Positions 1-8,033 of a DNA stretch of 23,602 nt are shown piece after piece. Position numbers and translations under genes: made by a program. Below the pieces are notes generated by a model that worked only from the letters and a program-made list of their open reading frames with translations, made no database searches and had not been told where the DNA came from. The stretch's first letter is position 1; each line of letters begins with the position of its first letter. This DNA is from a virus. The stretch spans positions 1 through 23,602 of IMG/VR virus record IMGVR_UViG_3300032087_002368; one strand, 5' to 3'.

Positions 1-73
1 GAACAGGCTCGCCTGATCCTCGGATAGATTGCCGAATACCTTGACGGATAGAGTTGACTATTGCAGTTCTCAA
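1..73 (-). CDS. Partial virion/fibre-like gene, runs off left edge
   Basis: An open frame starts with TTG at 73-71 and stays open to the window edge (24 codons). A GAGGT ribosome-binding site lies at 84-80, six bases before the TTG, which is good spacing. The peptide begins MRTAIVNSIRQGIRQSIRG. This short periodic Ser-Ile-Arg pattern resembles N-termini I have seen in phage fibre or virion proteins. The gene follows the 118-aa gene by 25 bp on the same strand, so it likely continues the fibre module. The product cannot be named from 24 residues. The TTG start is an inference from the ribosome-binding site; no ATG is available in this frame. Confidence 0.5.
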   Translation of the reverse strand, partial: MRTAIVNSIRQGIRQSIRGSGEPV

Positions 74-98
74 GCGGCTACCTCAAAAGTCCAAAAAG

Positions 99-455
99 TT
101 AATCAAGAGGAACGCCCTGGCGATACTCAGCTGCTCTATCAGCAGTCAACACGCCTTCTGTTTCTAACAGGTCAATAGCTGATTGATACCCTGCGTCACT
201 TGCAGAAACTGTAACGCCCCTGTTTACAGTTAGAAGCTCTACTTGCGCTCTTACATCAGCATTTGCTGATTTTAATGCAAGCAAGGCTTCGTCTGTTGTA
301 AAAGAGTCGTACAGCTCTTTCGGGCTGAACTCTGTTTGGTGCGTTGGATCAGGACCAAGATACTCGTAATTTGTATACGTGGCCGCCATGTGCTCCGCAG
401 TAGCATGGATTCGATCCATGTACAGTCCCGGCTGATCGACTTTGTAGTAAGGCAT
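99..455 (-). CDS. Hypothetical protein, 118 aa, end of fibre module
   Basis: I do not recognise this small soluble protein. The N-terminus (MPYYKVDQPGLYMD) is followed by a helical, acidic stretch rich in Ala, Glu and Asp (about residues 45-115). No membrane segment or signal peptide is visible. The ATG at 455 is preceded by TTGGAGA with good spacing, and the upstream gene stops 14 bases before. Its place at the distal end of the fibre operon suggests a fibre-associated protein or assembly chaperone, but nothing in the sequence proves this. Confidence 0.7.
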   Translation of the reverse strand: MPYYKVDQPGLYMDRIHATAEHMAATYTNYEYLGPDPTHQTEFSPKELYDSFTTDEALLALKSANADVRAQVELLTVNRGVTVSASDAGYQSAIDLLETEGVLTADRAAEYRQGVPLD

Positions 456-469
456 TTATCAATCTCCAA

Positions 470-916
470 TTAAGTGAGGTAGTACGACCATGCGACATGG
501 CCGTCCACTGAGCCGCTGCCGTGACCTTCAATTAACAGGCTCTCGTAAAACGGTATTCTGGAGAGTGACATACCATGTATAGTGTTGCCGTAATAAAGCA
601 ACCCGGCGATCCAATAATACTTATTTGTCGTGGGAGTACCACTAAAACTGTACACTTCTACTCCGTCGATGGTGATTCTCGCACCAGAAACATTGGGCGA
701 GGATTGGCTGTTTGAGGAGTGACCCGCCATTTCAAGCACCCCTGAACCCGTTACGCTCAGCATCGTAACGAAAGACGCCGATGTTGTAGAGCCGACGGTA
801 AGGCCGTAAATACCTGCGCCCGCGGCGAAACCAACTGCTGCGGTTGCTGTTTTGACAATAAGCGATGTCGGTGCTCGGTCAATCGGAGAAACAACTGGTT
901 CTGTTATCAAAGGCAT
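470..916 (-). CDS. Small fibre-module protein, 148 aa
   Basis: This is an unrecognised protein rich in Ser, Gly, Thr and Tyr with an alternating pattern typical of beta-structured virion proteins. Residues about 20-45 form a Gly/Ala-rich hydrophobic stretch (TATAAVGFAAGAGIYGLTVG) that might be a membrane-like or trimer-core segment. The C-terminal half contains YYWIAGLLYYGN and ends HVAWSYYLT. Its ATG shares one base with the stop of the upstream gene (TAATG), so translation is probably coupled. Position next to the tail fibre suggests a fibre-tip or accessory adhesin role; this is inference. Confidence 0.75.
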   Translation of the reverse strand: MPLITEPVVSPIDRAPTSLIVKTATAAVGFAAGAGIYGLTVGSTTSASFVTMLSVTGSGVLEMAGHSSNSQSSPNVSGARITIDGVEVYSFSGTPTTNKYYWIAGLLYYGNTIHGMSLSRIPFYESLLIEGHGSGSVDGHVAWSYYLT

Positions 917-1224
917 TATTCGTCAAACCCCATTGCTACCATGTTTACATTGGTCGTGTCTGATTCGCCCACGATGTGCTGGTTGCCCTCTAGCACGATC
1001 TGCTTGAAGGTGGCAGTCTCATTGTCTGCGAGAGACAGAGACTCAATTAGCTTGCCTTCTGGCTGAAAGGTATTAGAGACCGTACTAACTCCCAACTGAA
1101 CAATCGCAGTTGATCCAGATGTGTTCAGAATCTCCACGTTAAATGTTCCACCGTCTGCGCCTGCCTGAATAACGTCAGCAGCTGTTGCGGCAGTTAGATT
1201 GACTCGCCCGTTCTTTGCGGCCAT
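916..1224 (-). CDS. Small beta-rich fibre-module protein, 102 aa
   Basis: The sequence shows repeated beta-strand-like segments (GTFNVEILNTSGSTAIVQLGV, with no cysteines and no membrane segment), consistent with a single small beta-sandwich. Its ATG overlaps the stop of the preceding gene by one base (TAATG), and AGGAGG lies seven bases upstream inside that gene, so it should be well translated. The conserved-looking opening MAAKNGRVNLTAATAADVI is of a kind I associate with small phage virion proteins. A role as a fibre or particle-surface component follows from the neighbours only. Confidence 0.75.
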   Translation of the reverse strand: MAAKNGRVNLTAATAADVIQAGADGGTFNVEILNTSGSTAIVQLGVSTVSNTFQPEGKLIESLSLADNETATFKQIVLEGNQHIVGESDTTNVNMVAMGFDE

Positions 1225-1628
1225 TACATGCCTCCTAAAAAGAATTGTTTAGCGGTTGAAGTACCACTGCCACCGCTAGAAAAGAACCAAGTATCTGTAT
1301 CGATTTTATAGACCGTAGCAAAATCGTACTGTCTGACGACCAGATCAGTGTCAGTGCCGACACCCGACGCCGATAAAGTTGCGGCACCATCGGCAGTTAC
1401 TGTGATGTCCCCCGCACCTTCGTTGTAGATCGGGATCACAGACCCTGTTGGAAAAGCCGTAGTAGCATTTAGCGGAATCGTCCACGTATACGGGTTGGCA
1501 TCGGTAGAAGTAAACAGTTTTGAGTCTTGGTCACCTAAAGCAAAAGTGCGGTTCTGGTTAACAACAACCTTTTCCAGCTCATAGGTGGCAAGCGTGCCAG
1601 TTGAGTAAAAGTTCGTAAGGTTTGTCAT
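1224..1628 (-). CDS. Fibre-like protein with C-terminal-fibre-type beta domain, 134 aa
   Basis: The central part (TWTIPLNATTAFPTGSVIPI ... ITVTADGAATLSASG ... YDFATVYKIDTDTWFFSSG) matches the layout of the beta domains at the C-terminus of the adjacent 1155-aa fibre: a polar strand, a T.P.N/S turn, G-D/S-V, ITV..., then an aromatic strand ending near GW or WF. It looks like a free-standing copy of a fibre tip domain. The end is Gly-rich (FFLGGM). Its ATG overlaps the fibre stop (TAATG), and GAGG lies about five bases upstream of the start. It is probably a tail-fibre accessory or tip protein. Confidence 0.75.
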   Translation of the reverse strand: MTNLTNFYSTGTLATYELEKVVVNQNRTFALGDQDSKLFTSTDANPYTWTIPLNATTAFPTGSVIPIYNEGAGDITVTADGAATLSASGVGTDTDLVVRQYDFATVYKIDTDTWFFSSGGSGTSTAKQFFLGGM

Positions 1629-4600
1629 TAGAGCCTCGTTGTCCAGCCGTCTTCAGTCAGATAAAGCAAAGAGAAGTATTTAGGTGAAGCAACGTCCCAA
1701 ATCAAGTCCGTTGTTTCATTTTCTATCTCTGAACCATTCCGCAAAAACGTCACATTATTAGCTGAAGGGTCAGAACCGTTTACAAACCGGAAGAAAACTT
1801 CATCGCCTTCTGTGGGTGATGCAGGCAGTGTGACGTTAAACCCGGCACTTGTGCAGTCCAGTTTGTACAGCTCGCCTGCGACTGCTGTAAAAGCGCTTGT
1901 TTGTACGGACGCCTGTACTGTGAAGCCAGAGCCGGTCGTTCCACTTGTACCCGCAACGGCAGCAGCGCCGACAGGCAACCAGCCGTTAGTAGTCCCGGTA
2001 TATATCCATGGCGTAGACCAGTTGTTGATGTCGATAAGACCATCTTCAGCAGCTCGCAAAACATTGGAGCCGTTACGAGCTAACGTGACTGCGTTAGTAC
2101 CGAAAGTACCAGTCAGGTCTATAATCCCAAAGGTGTCCCCAACAGTCGGTGACAACGGCAGTGTTACAGTGAACGCGCCCCCGCTTGTGTCTACGAGATA
2201 CTGGGTGCCGCTAGTTACTGTAAACCCAGCAGTTTTAGCAACCGAGTCAATTTCTAGTACGTTTAGCGAGTCCAATAAAGCTGCTTGGTGTTGAGTAACG
2301 CTAGACTCGGATATGTTGCCCGCGTTTATGTCTGTAGCACCTTGGTCTGTCGTCCAGTCGATGTGCTCGTTGGCTACAAAGCCTTGGAAGCTATCGTGGT
2401 CTAGCGAAGCCTGCATGTACCCGCCAAGTACGGAAACGTCTGTCCGCTTAAGCGCACCACTGTCGTTAATTAGCAATTCGTCGGCGTCGACTATGCCTGT
2501 AGTTAGCGCGGTTCTGTTCGTAATAGCAGAAACAGTAAGCGTAGTAGCTCCGTCACTACTGGACGTAACTTCTCCCGTATGGTCTGGGTGACTGTAGTTG
2601 TTTGCGTTAGCTGATATACCATTAAGTTTTGAGTGGTCAGCATCGGTGAACACATTACTGTCTGTAGCTGCTTCTACCGCAGCACGTATCTCCGCGTCGG
2701 TTTGATCCGCTGTAGCTCCGGCCTCTATACCATTAAGTTTTGAATGGTCTGCGTCAGTAAACACGTTACTGTCTGTAGCTGCTTCTACCGCAGCGCGTAT
2801 CTCTGCGTCGGTTTGATCCGCTGTAGCGCCGTCTTCTACGTTAAGTAGCGTTCTAACACTAGCGGGTGTCAATTCTTCTGAATCACCGGAACCCGCCGTT
2901 GCCCTACCTAAGATAGTGCTGGTGGCAACGTTTGATACTACGTCAACAGCATGGGCTAAGTCGCTAATTTGAGACTCAGTAATCGACAGCGCTGCTTGGT
3001 GCTGGGTTACTGAAGCCTCAGATATGTTAGCAGCATTTATGTCTGTAGCGCCCTGATCTGTTGTCCAGTCAATGTGCTCGTTGGCTACAAACCCCAGTAA
3101 GTTGTCGTGGTTTACCTCAGTCTCAATCTCTGACTTTAAATTAGACCATGTAATTTTACGGTGGCCGTTAGCGCCTGCATCCCATATAGGAAACGCGTCC
3201 GTATTTGTTAAGTTAGTGACTCCAGTAAGGCCATTGACATCCATATCAATGGTAACGTTGCCAGTTATGTCTCCTGAACCACTGAGACCTACACCACCAG
3301 AAATAGTGATAGCGCTGTGGTCAACGTGCTCGTTGGCTACAAAACCTGTCAGGTTATCGTGGTTTACGGCGGTCTCTATCTGCCCGGCAGTGACTGCGCC
3401 TGTCTGACCCACAACTGACTGAACAAGGTCCGTGTAGTCAGCTTTAAACCAGTTGTTCGCGTATGTAGTTGTAGATGCGTTATCTGTTATCGCGATGATG
3501 CGATCGTTCGCTGTAAACGAAACAGAGTCTACTGTACCGCTAACCGACACAATCCAAGACTCTCCTGCCTGTGCAGTGCCGCCGCCGGGGAACGAACCGG
3601 ACGACGCGTCCCATGTACCCATGAGGATAACGGAGGCATCTAGCTCATTGACGCGAGTCTCGATCGCGTCTAGGTCAACCGCTTGGGTGACGGTTAAGTG
3701 GCCTACCTTGGTCTGCTCTGCATCTGTATAAGCGTTGGTGTCAGCCTCTGCTTCATACAATGATTTGATTTCTGCGCCAGTCTGGTCAGCCGTCGCGCCA
3801 CTTTCAACGCCATCTAGTTTGGTCTTGTCTGCCGCAGACATGAGACCTGCAAGGCTAGTAGTAGCTGGCACCAGTGTGATATCTGTACCCTGATCTATGT
3901 TGATCGGCTGATCAGTAGCTGTCGTAGTACCTAACGACAAGTTGGCGTCTTTTATGTAGCCTGCTGTGCTTACTGCCGTGTCTAGGCTAGTTGTAACCGC
4001 CTGATTTGAGGCGTTGCCTAAAAAGATATTTCCGTCGTTCAGGTTTGGTGTAGTTGCAGAACGCCCTGCACCGCCCACTTTGATTGACCCTACAGTAGCG
4101 TTAGAACGTTTAACTTTGCCGACGTTTTGTATCTGTGCGGACTCTCCGGTAGGTGGTGTGCTGGTGAGCACGCCCGGCGTAGTACTAACAAAAAGATTAT
4201 TGCCTACGGAAAACGATGACGTATCTAGGCTGGACAACGTACCGAAAGTGACGATTTCAACGGCTGAAGATGCAGAGACTGATGCAGCGGCCAAACCAAA
4301 CGCAGGCATTTTACTGGCGTTGTCAGCGTCGGCTAGAGCGACAGTCACTGTGTTGCCGGACACGCCGGTTATGTATACAGCTTGACCTTTTGTAATAGCT
4401 TCGTCGGCTTGGGCGCTAAACCGCACCGCGCCGTTTAAGTCACCGAAAAACTCAGGTGCAGTAACGTTGTCAGTAAATGTTTTTTCGCCACCTACGGTCT
4501 GGTTTCCGGCGGTAGTTACTGCATCAGTAATACCGTAGCCAGATACCGTAGTTGGCTTGCCGGTTATGTCAGTGGCAAAGTCCCACGTCAGTGCGTCTAC

Positions 4601-5095
4601 TTCAGCTTCCGTGTACGCGTCAGTAATTCCGTACCCTGCCAGAGTCGTAGGCTCGTTAGCAACGTCTGACCACTGCAAAGTGCCGCTAAGCGTACTGCCG
4701 CTAACTGGTCCGTTAGACGTAACCTCGCTGACAGGCGTCGTCGCGCCTATAGACACACCATCGACTGAACCGCCAGTTATCGCGACGTTATCGGGTGGCG
4801 ATAACGATCCACCGGTAATACGTGCTTGGAAAGGAGTTGACGCGTTCCACGCCTGCGCAGTCGTGCCTTCTTGGGCTCGTGTAATAGTAAGTGTGTTAGT
4901 TACTTTCGCAGTAACCCGCACAATCTCCCAACTATTTTCTTGCCCGTTGTTGTCTACACCGACAAACGTAGCTAAGTAATAGTCTGAGCCGGGGTCAGGG
5001 AAAGACGAAGCGTCTGCTAGTACTACCGACGTCTGCGAATTAGTAATACTGCTGGCTGTCGCCCCTTCCGCGTTGTTAACAAAAATCTGTCCCAT
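1628..5095 (-). CDS. Tail fibre protein, 1155 aa
   Basis: This is a large repetitive fibre and the likely receptor-binding protein. Residues 1-100 form a typical virion-anchoring domain (SSITNSQTSVVLADASSFPD, later EIVRVT and RAQEGTTAQAW). Around residues 150-195 two GYGITDA segments occur, a hallmark of phage fibre shafts. Later come three GFVANEHxD segments, a tandem 37-residue repeat (about residues 755-828) starting GATADQTDAEIR, and a more diverged relative near residue 440. The C-terminus carries two copies of a beta domain (about 945-1045 and 1050-1155) with VTLPLSPTVGD and VTLPASPTEGD, both followed by RNGS. No catalytic or intramolecular-chaperone motif is visible. Start is ATG at 5095, three bases after the previous stop. 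Confidence 0.93.
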   Translation of the reverse strand: MGQIFVNNAEGATASSITNSQTSVVLADASSFPDPGSDYYLATFVGVDNNGQENSWEIVRVTAKVTNTLTITRAQEGTTAQAWNASTPFQARITGGSLSPPDNVAITGGSVDGVSIGATTPVSEVTSNGPVSGSTLSGTLQWSDVANEPTTLAGYGITDAYTEAEVDALTWDFATDITGKPTTVSGYGITDAVTTAGNQTVGGEKTFTDNVTAPEFFGDLNGAVRFSAQADEAITKGQAVYITGVSGNTVTVALADADNASKMPAFGLAAASVSASSAVEIVTFGTLSSLDTSSFSVGNNLFVSTTPGVLTSTPPTGESAQIQNVGKVKRSNATVGSIKVGGAGRSATTPNLNDGNIFLGNASNQAVTTSLDTAVSTAGYIKDANLSLGTTTATDQPINIDQGTDITLVPATTSLAGLMSAADKTKLDGVESGATADQTGAEIKSLYEAEADTNAYTDAEQTKVGHLTVTQAVDLDAIETRVNELDASVILMGTWDASSGSFPGGGTAQAGESWIVSVSGTVDSVSFTANDRIIAITDNASTTTYANNWFKADYTDLVQSVVGQTGAVTAGQIETAVNHDNLTGFVANEHVDHSAITISGGVGLSGSGDITGNVTIDMDVNGLTGVTNLTNTDAFPIWDAGANGHRKITWSNLKSEIETEVNHDNLLGFVANEHIDWTTDQGATDINAANISEASVTQHQAALSITESQISDLAHAVDVVSNVATSTILGRATAGSGDSEELTPASVRTLLNVEDGATADQTDAEIRAAVEAATDSNVFTDADHSKLNGIEAGATADQTDAEIRAAVEAATDSNVFTDADHSKLNGISANANNYSHPDHTGEVTSSSDGATTLTVSAITNRTALTTGIVDADELLINDSGALKRTDVSVLGGYMQASLDHDSFQGFVANEHIDWTTDQGATDINAGNISESSVTQHQAALLDSLNVLEIDSVAKTAGFTVTSGTQYLVDTSGGAFTVTLPLSPTVGDTFGIIDLTGTFGTNAVTLARNGSNVLRAAEDGLIDINNWSTPWIYTGTTNGWLPVGAAAVAGTSGTTGSGFTVQASVQTSAFTAVAGELYKLDCTSAGFNVTLPASPTEGDEVFFRFVNGSDPSANNVTFLRNGSEIENETTDLIWDVASPKYFSLLYLTEDGWTTRL
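2361..3343 (-). repeat. Dispersed fibre-shaft repeat, three copies
   Basis: The plus-strand string ATGTGCTCGTTGGCTACAAA occurs at 2361-2380 and 3072-3091, and as ACGTGCTCGTTGGCTACAAA at 3324-3343. It encodes the FVANEHI/V segment within a longer repeat (HDxxxGFVANEHxD). In the first two copies the next residues are WTTDQGATDIN. The copies are non-adjacent and in frame, so they are shaft modules rather than a CRISPR or transposon repeat. Confidence 0.85.
2611..2832 (-). repeat. Tandem 111-bp (37-codon) repeat in the fibre gene
   Basis: Two in-frame copies lie head to tail with an exact 111-bp offset: TATACCATTAAGTTTTGA starts at 2615 and again at 2726 on the plus strand. Both copies contain the stretch around GTAGCTGCTTCTACCGCAGC, with only a few substitutions between copies. 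Each encodes 37 residues beginning GATADQTDAEIR and ending SKLNGI. The near-identity at DNA level implies a recent duplication or ongoing recombination, which can change shaft length. Confidence 0.9.
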
Positions 5096-5098
5096 GCC

Positions 5099-5380
5099 CT
5101 AGTACTCTTTAATCTTAAAGATTATTTCGTCCTGTAGTTCCCTGCCATCAGCAGTGTCTACATCTATGGTTACTTTGTATCTAACGCCAGCTTCGCCGCC
5201 AGATACCCAGAATCGTACGCGTGGGTCAAACACGCCGACAGTATCGACAACAAGCCCCACTGGGTCTACCGCACTAACAACAGCTGCCTGAATGTTATCA
5301 CCGTCAGTCAAAAACTCGCCGTAGTTTATCGTGTATGAAAGTCGTTCAGCAGGTTGCTGCGTAACGGTGCCTAACTTCAT
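5099..5380 (-). CDS. Small beta-sandwich virion protein upstream of the fibre, 93 aa
   Basis: The sequence reads as one Ig-like or beta-sandwich domain: an N-terminal strand (LSYTINYGEFLTDGDNIQ), a middle segment (VDPVGLVVDTVGVFDPRVRFWVSGG) and a C-terminal motif GVRYKVTIDVDTADGRELQDEIIFKI. The pattern G..G..Y.V...V.T..GR....ELxFxV occurs in small proteins placed just before fibres in many tailed phages, which are proposed to adapt fibre to tail. The start codon overlaps the stop of the 493-aa gene (ATGA). The adaptor role is an inference from family resemblance and position. Confidence 0.8.
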   Translation of the reverse strand: MKLGTVTQQPAERLSYTINYGEFLTDGDNIQAAVVSAVDPVGLVVDTVGVFDPRVRFWVSGGEAGVRYKVTIDVDTADGRELQDEIIFKIKEY

Positions 5381-6858
5381 GCAACTCTCCTAAATTCAAA
5401 GTCTTGCGCCGGGCGTGTAAACTCCGACGTGTACGGCGGTCTAAAAAACGTGCGGTAGAGTGGATCGTACGACTCAGCGTTGACTGCTTCGATCGCGACA
5501 ATACTTAAAGCGCCGCCTAAACTCGTGCTGACAAACCGCTCAACAACTACGTCACCCAGCCCGCCTATTGTACATTCACCGGTCGACTGCGCCAAAGCGG
5601 TGCTAAATGTAACCTTTCCAGCTACGGCAGCTGGGACGCTAGAAGTCGCTACAACCGGCTCAGCTTGGGGTAGTTTTACAATAACTGCTTGTGTCGATAC
5701 CTCAGCTGAAACAGGCTCAACTTCAGAAACCGGTATAAGCTGCCGTACTCCGGTAGCCGTTACGTTTGCTGAACACGCTGCTGTAAACGCTGAGGCTTGA
5801 GTAGTTACGTTTACAACACCAACAGATAATGACCCGCTAACCGCCGCCGTTGCTTCTGGACGCACTACTCGTAGTGCTTCCCCTAAATTAACTGCCGCTG
5901 CCCCTCCTATGGGGCTTGCGCCAAATTGCTTAACAGAGGTAACCGCGCTAACAACTGCGGCAGCGGCGTCTAGCGCAATAGCCCCGCTACGGAACATTTT
6001 TGCTTCTGACAAGTTTATGCTAACACGGGCAGTCGCCAAAGTGTCTGCTGTTACGGCTCTTATACCTTCCGCAGACGCTGTTAGCGCTGTAGTTGCCGTA
6101 GCAGCACCCGCGTTTATTTCTTTAGACCCCAAGGCTGTAACGCTCAGCGCGCCCGCTGGAGCCGCTACCCCCGGACGAATGCGGCCCGGATCAGCAGTTA
6201 AGTTCGCAGTACCCGTACAGGATATGATCGCGGTAACTGTCTTGCCGTTAAGCGTTAGCCCGCTATCAAGAGCAAAGTTAGCGCTACCTCGTATATCGGC
6301 AAACGCGTCATATACGTCGTTTACGCCCGCCTCAACACGTACCGTAGTAAACGCTAGTATCGTAGCTTCGGGTCTGGGCGTGCGCGTTACGCTAACGTCT
6401 GGAATAGACGCTGTTCCGGCGGGGGATGCCAATGCGTGCTGCGTACGCGTGGCATCGGCCGTGACTGTTAAATATGCGGCTGGCGATGATTCGCCAAGTT
6501 CTTCTGCAGGAATGGCGACAATGTTTGCAGATACGTCTACGTCTGCGGAAGCAAAAACATCCCGCAATATAAACGCGACAAGTTCGGCGCTGACTTGTAT
6601 GTCAGCTGAAAGCGCACCGGTTTTTGTGGCCGCTGGGAACAGATTGCCCGCAGGCGAAACCGTCGCCGCTGCAGCGTGAACAATAATCGGAGTAGCTGTA
6701 GTAGATAGGCTACCACTAGGTGCGGCCGAGCCGGGCCTTATAAACCCGATAAGACCTACAGATACCGAGCAAGACGCATTTATCGACGCCTCTGCCGATA
6801 TAAATGTTGGGGCAGAAGCGCCGTTCGCTACAGCGCCGTTCGCTAGAGTAGAGTTCAT
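5377..6858 (-). CDS. Ala/Val/Ser/Thr-rich repeat virion protein, 493 aa
   Basis: Nearly the whole protein is a degenerate repeat of about 35-45 residues in which short beta-like strands (xSVxVxA) alternate with Gly/Pro/Ala turns. FIRPGSAAPSGSLSTTA near residue 40 and RIRPGVAAPAGALSVTA in the middle are clear related units, with VVRPEATAAVSGSLSVG a third. The last 30 residues are different: aromatic and basic (DPLYRTFFRPPYTSEFTRP, ending DFEFRRVA), as if forming an anchor. Low-complexity beta repeats like these are seen in virion surface proteins of marine phages. No enzymatic motif is visible. It lies between a small virion protein and the fibre-proximal protein, so a fibre or tail decoration is the best guess. 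Confidence 0.8.
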   Translation of the reverse strand: MNSTLANGAVANGASAPTFISAEASINASCSVSVGLIGFIRPGSAAPSGSLSTTATPIIVHAAAATVSPAGNLFPAATKTGALSADIQVSAELVAFILRDVFASADVDVSANIVAIPAEELGESSPAAYLTVTADATRTQHALASPAGTASIPDVSVTRTPRPEATILAFTTVRVEAGVNDVYDAFADIRGSANFALDSGLTLNGKTVTAIISCTGTANLTADPGRIRPGVAAPAGALSVTALGSKEINAGAATATTALTASAEGIRAVTADTLATARVSINLSEAKMFRSGAIALDAAAAVVSAVTSVKQFGASPIGGAAAVNLGEALRVVRPEATAAVSGSLSVGVVNVTTQASAFTAACSANVTATGVRQLIPVSEVEPVSAEVSTQAVIVKLPQAEPVVATSSVPAAVAGKVTFSTALAQSTGECTIGGLGDVVVERFVSTSLGGALSIVAIEAVNAESYDPLYRTFFRPPYTSEFTRPAQDFEFRRVA

Positions 6859-6882
6859 GCTACTTCTGCCCCACCGACTACA

Positions 6883-7314
6883 TTAGTCGAACGTTACAGT
6901 AATCGCTCCAATACCGAACGAAAGTACGTCACCTTGTAGCAGCGTCTTACTTGAAGCAAGGGGCGCATGGAACAACAAGTTGCCAGCAGTCAACGCATCG
7001 TACACGCCGATATGTGTAACAGTGATCGAGGCCGCGCCGTTGTTCGCAGGGAATGTAATTACCTGCGCGTTCTGGGTTGTACCGTCAGTGCTACCGGGGG
7101 CGTCCCAGCCGGTCTCCTTAGCTCCGCCGCCCGCTGCGTCTTGCCGGGCGTAGTCAGTCCAAGTACCTGCTGGATTAACTTCGGTGCCAGTATCCGCATC
7201 GGTGGGGTCTGACTCAAACAGGCCAATATAGATGGTGGATGGTGCAGAGTATGCTGGAGTACGGAAGATGTGGTTTACCAACTGTACTTCAAGATAATCT
7301 GAAAACTTACTCAT
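6883..7314 (-). CDS. Conserved small phage virion protein, 143 aa
   Basis: The N-terminus (MSKFSDYLEVQLVNHIF, then SAPSTIYIGLFESDPTDADTG) matches a widespread small phage protein family often labelled tail fibre protein (Gp80-like). Those proteins open with a short amphipathic helix, then a TxYxGLFxSDP strand-turn, and end with an I..IGVYDA...G.L.F segment, seen here as ITVTHIGVYDALTAGNLLFH. An excellent AGGAGAT ribosome-binding site lies six bases before the ATG. Its actual place in the particle is uncertain. I am fairly sure of the family and not sure of the function. Confidence 0.8.
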   Translation of the reverse strand: MSKFSDYLEVQLVNHIFRTPAYSAPSTIYIGLFESDPTDADTGTEVNPAGTWTDYARQDAAGGGAKETGWDAPGSTDGTTQNAQVITFPANNGAASITVTHIGVYDALTAGNLLFHAPLASSKTLLQGDVLSFGIGAITVTFD

Positions 7315-7334
7315 GGTTATCTCCTAGAAGATTG

Positions 7335-8030
7335 CTATGGCGCGGCCGGAACCGGCGCATTAGGGTTTGTAGGCGACTGAGGCCCAGCTTGAATTGTCGC
7401 TGAAATCTCAATGCCTAGTGCGTTTGCAAAAGTCGCATAATGCGCCTGTGCACGGTTGGCGTTACCGGCATATTCGCTATCCTTAGTATAGGCTCTGTAC
7501 AAGATGTAGTCTTGTATCACGTTGCCGTATATATCAGGTACGTTAATGTTTCCGGTCACATCCTCCCACGTAGCCCCGTTGCCCGGTTCCGCGATGTCGC
7601 TAGGGTATATTGAGTACACAATATCTAGCTTCGCAGAAGTCGTAGCTGGCGGGTATACATAGAAAACGTCTCTGTCCCGTGGGTCGTACATATAGTGCAG
7701 AATTTCATCCTGCCCGGTAATGTCGTGCCAATCGGGGGTTTGTGCGTCGAGAATTTCTCGATTGACAAGTCGAACGGCTTTTTTACTGCCAGTCGAGTTG
7801 TTACGCACGATTTCAATTAGCTTTGAGCCATCTGAAGGGATGGTCTGTTTGCTGCCGGTTACCAACGTAACCGTACTGTTCTGAACTAGCGCATCGGGAC
7901 GGTACAGTGCAACTTCACGCTGACCGTCGTTAAGATACCGCACAAGTTCGTCTACAGGCCACCTTACAGATGAGCTATCTTGTAGAATATCTACACACCG
8001 TCTAACGATGCTTTGTGCTGATATAGCCAT
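7335..8030 (-). CDS. Head-tail adaptor-like protein, 231 aa
   Basis: The helical N-terminus (RRCVDILQDSSSVRWPVDEL, then VRYLNDGQREVALYRPDA) followed by a beta-rich middle (Y.YDPRDRDVFYVYPPA) and a C-terminal helix ending in Ala/Pro is the layout of the adaptor proteins of SU10/phiEco32-type podoviruses. Those proteins sit under the portal and form the connector. The C-terminal helix (IQDYILYRAYTKDSEYAGN) is a common signature of that family. A GAGGTG site lies six bases before the ATG, and the previous gene stops four bases upstream. The 209-aa neighbour looks like a distant relative, so two adaptor rings are possible. Confidence 0.75.
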   Translation of the reverse strand: MAISAQSIVRRCVDILQDSSSVRWPVDELVRYLNDGQREVALYRPDALVQNSTVTLVTGSKQTIPSDGSKLIEIVRNNSTGSKKAVRLVNREILDAQTPDWHDITGQDEILHYMYDPRDRDVFYVYPPATTSAKLDIVYSIYPSDIAEPGNGATWEDVTGNINVPDIYGNVIQDYILYRAYTKDSEYAGNANRAQAHYATFANALGIEISATIQAGPQSPTNPNAPVPAAP

Positions 8031-8033
8031 TTA

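Noticed and set aside
1812-2294. 160-codon plus-strand open frame antisense to the fibre tip
   Set aside because: It lies opposite well-supported fibre domains, has no ribosome-binding site, and its composition reflects reverse-complemented Thr/Ser/Gly codons.
2361-3343. Spaced repeats that might suggest a CRISPR array
   Set aside because: The repeats are in frame within the fibre gene, unevenly spaced, and encode shaft modules. There are no regular spacers.
5909-6679. 256-codon open frame on the plus strand, antisense to the Ala/Val repeat gene
   Set aside because: It is the shadow of a low-complexity repeat gene with few stop-generating codons on the opposite strand. No ribosome-binding site, promoter or protein-like domain pattern supports it.
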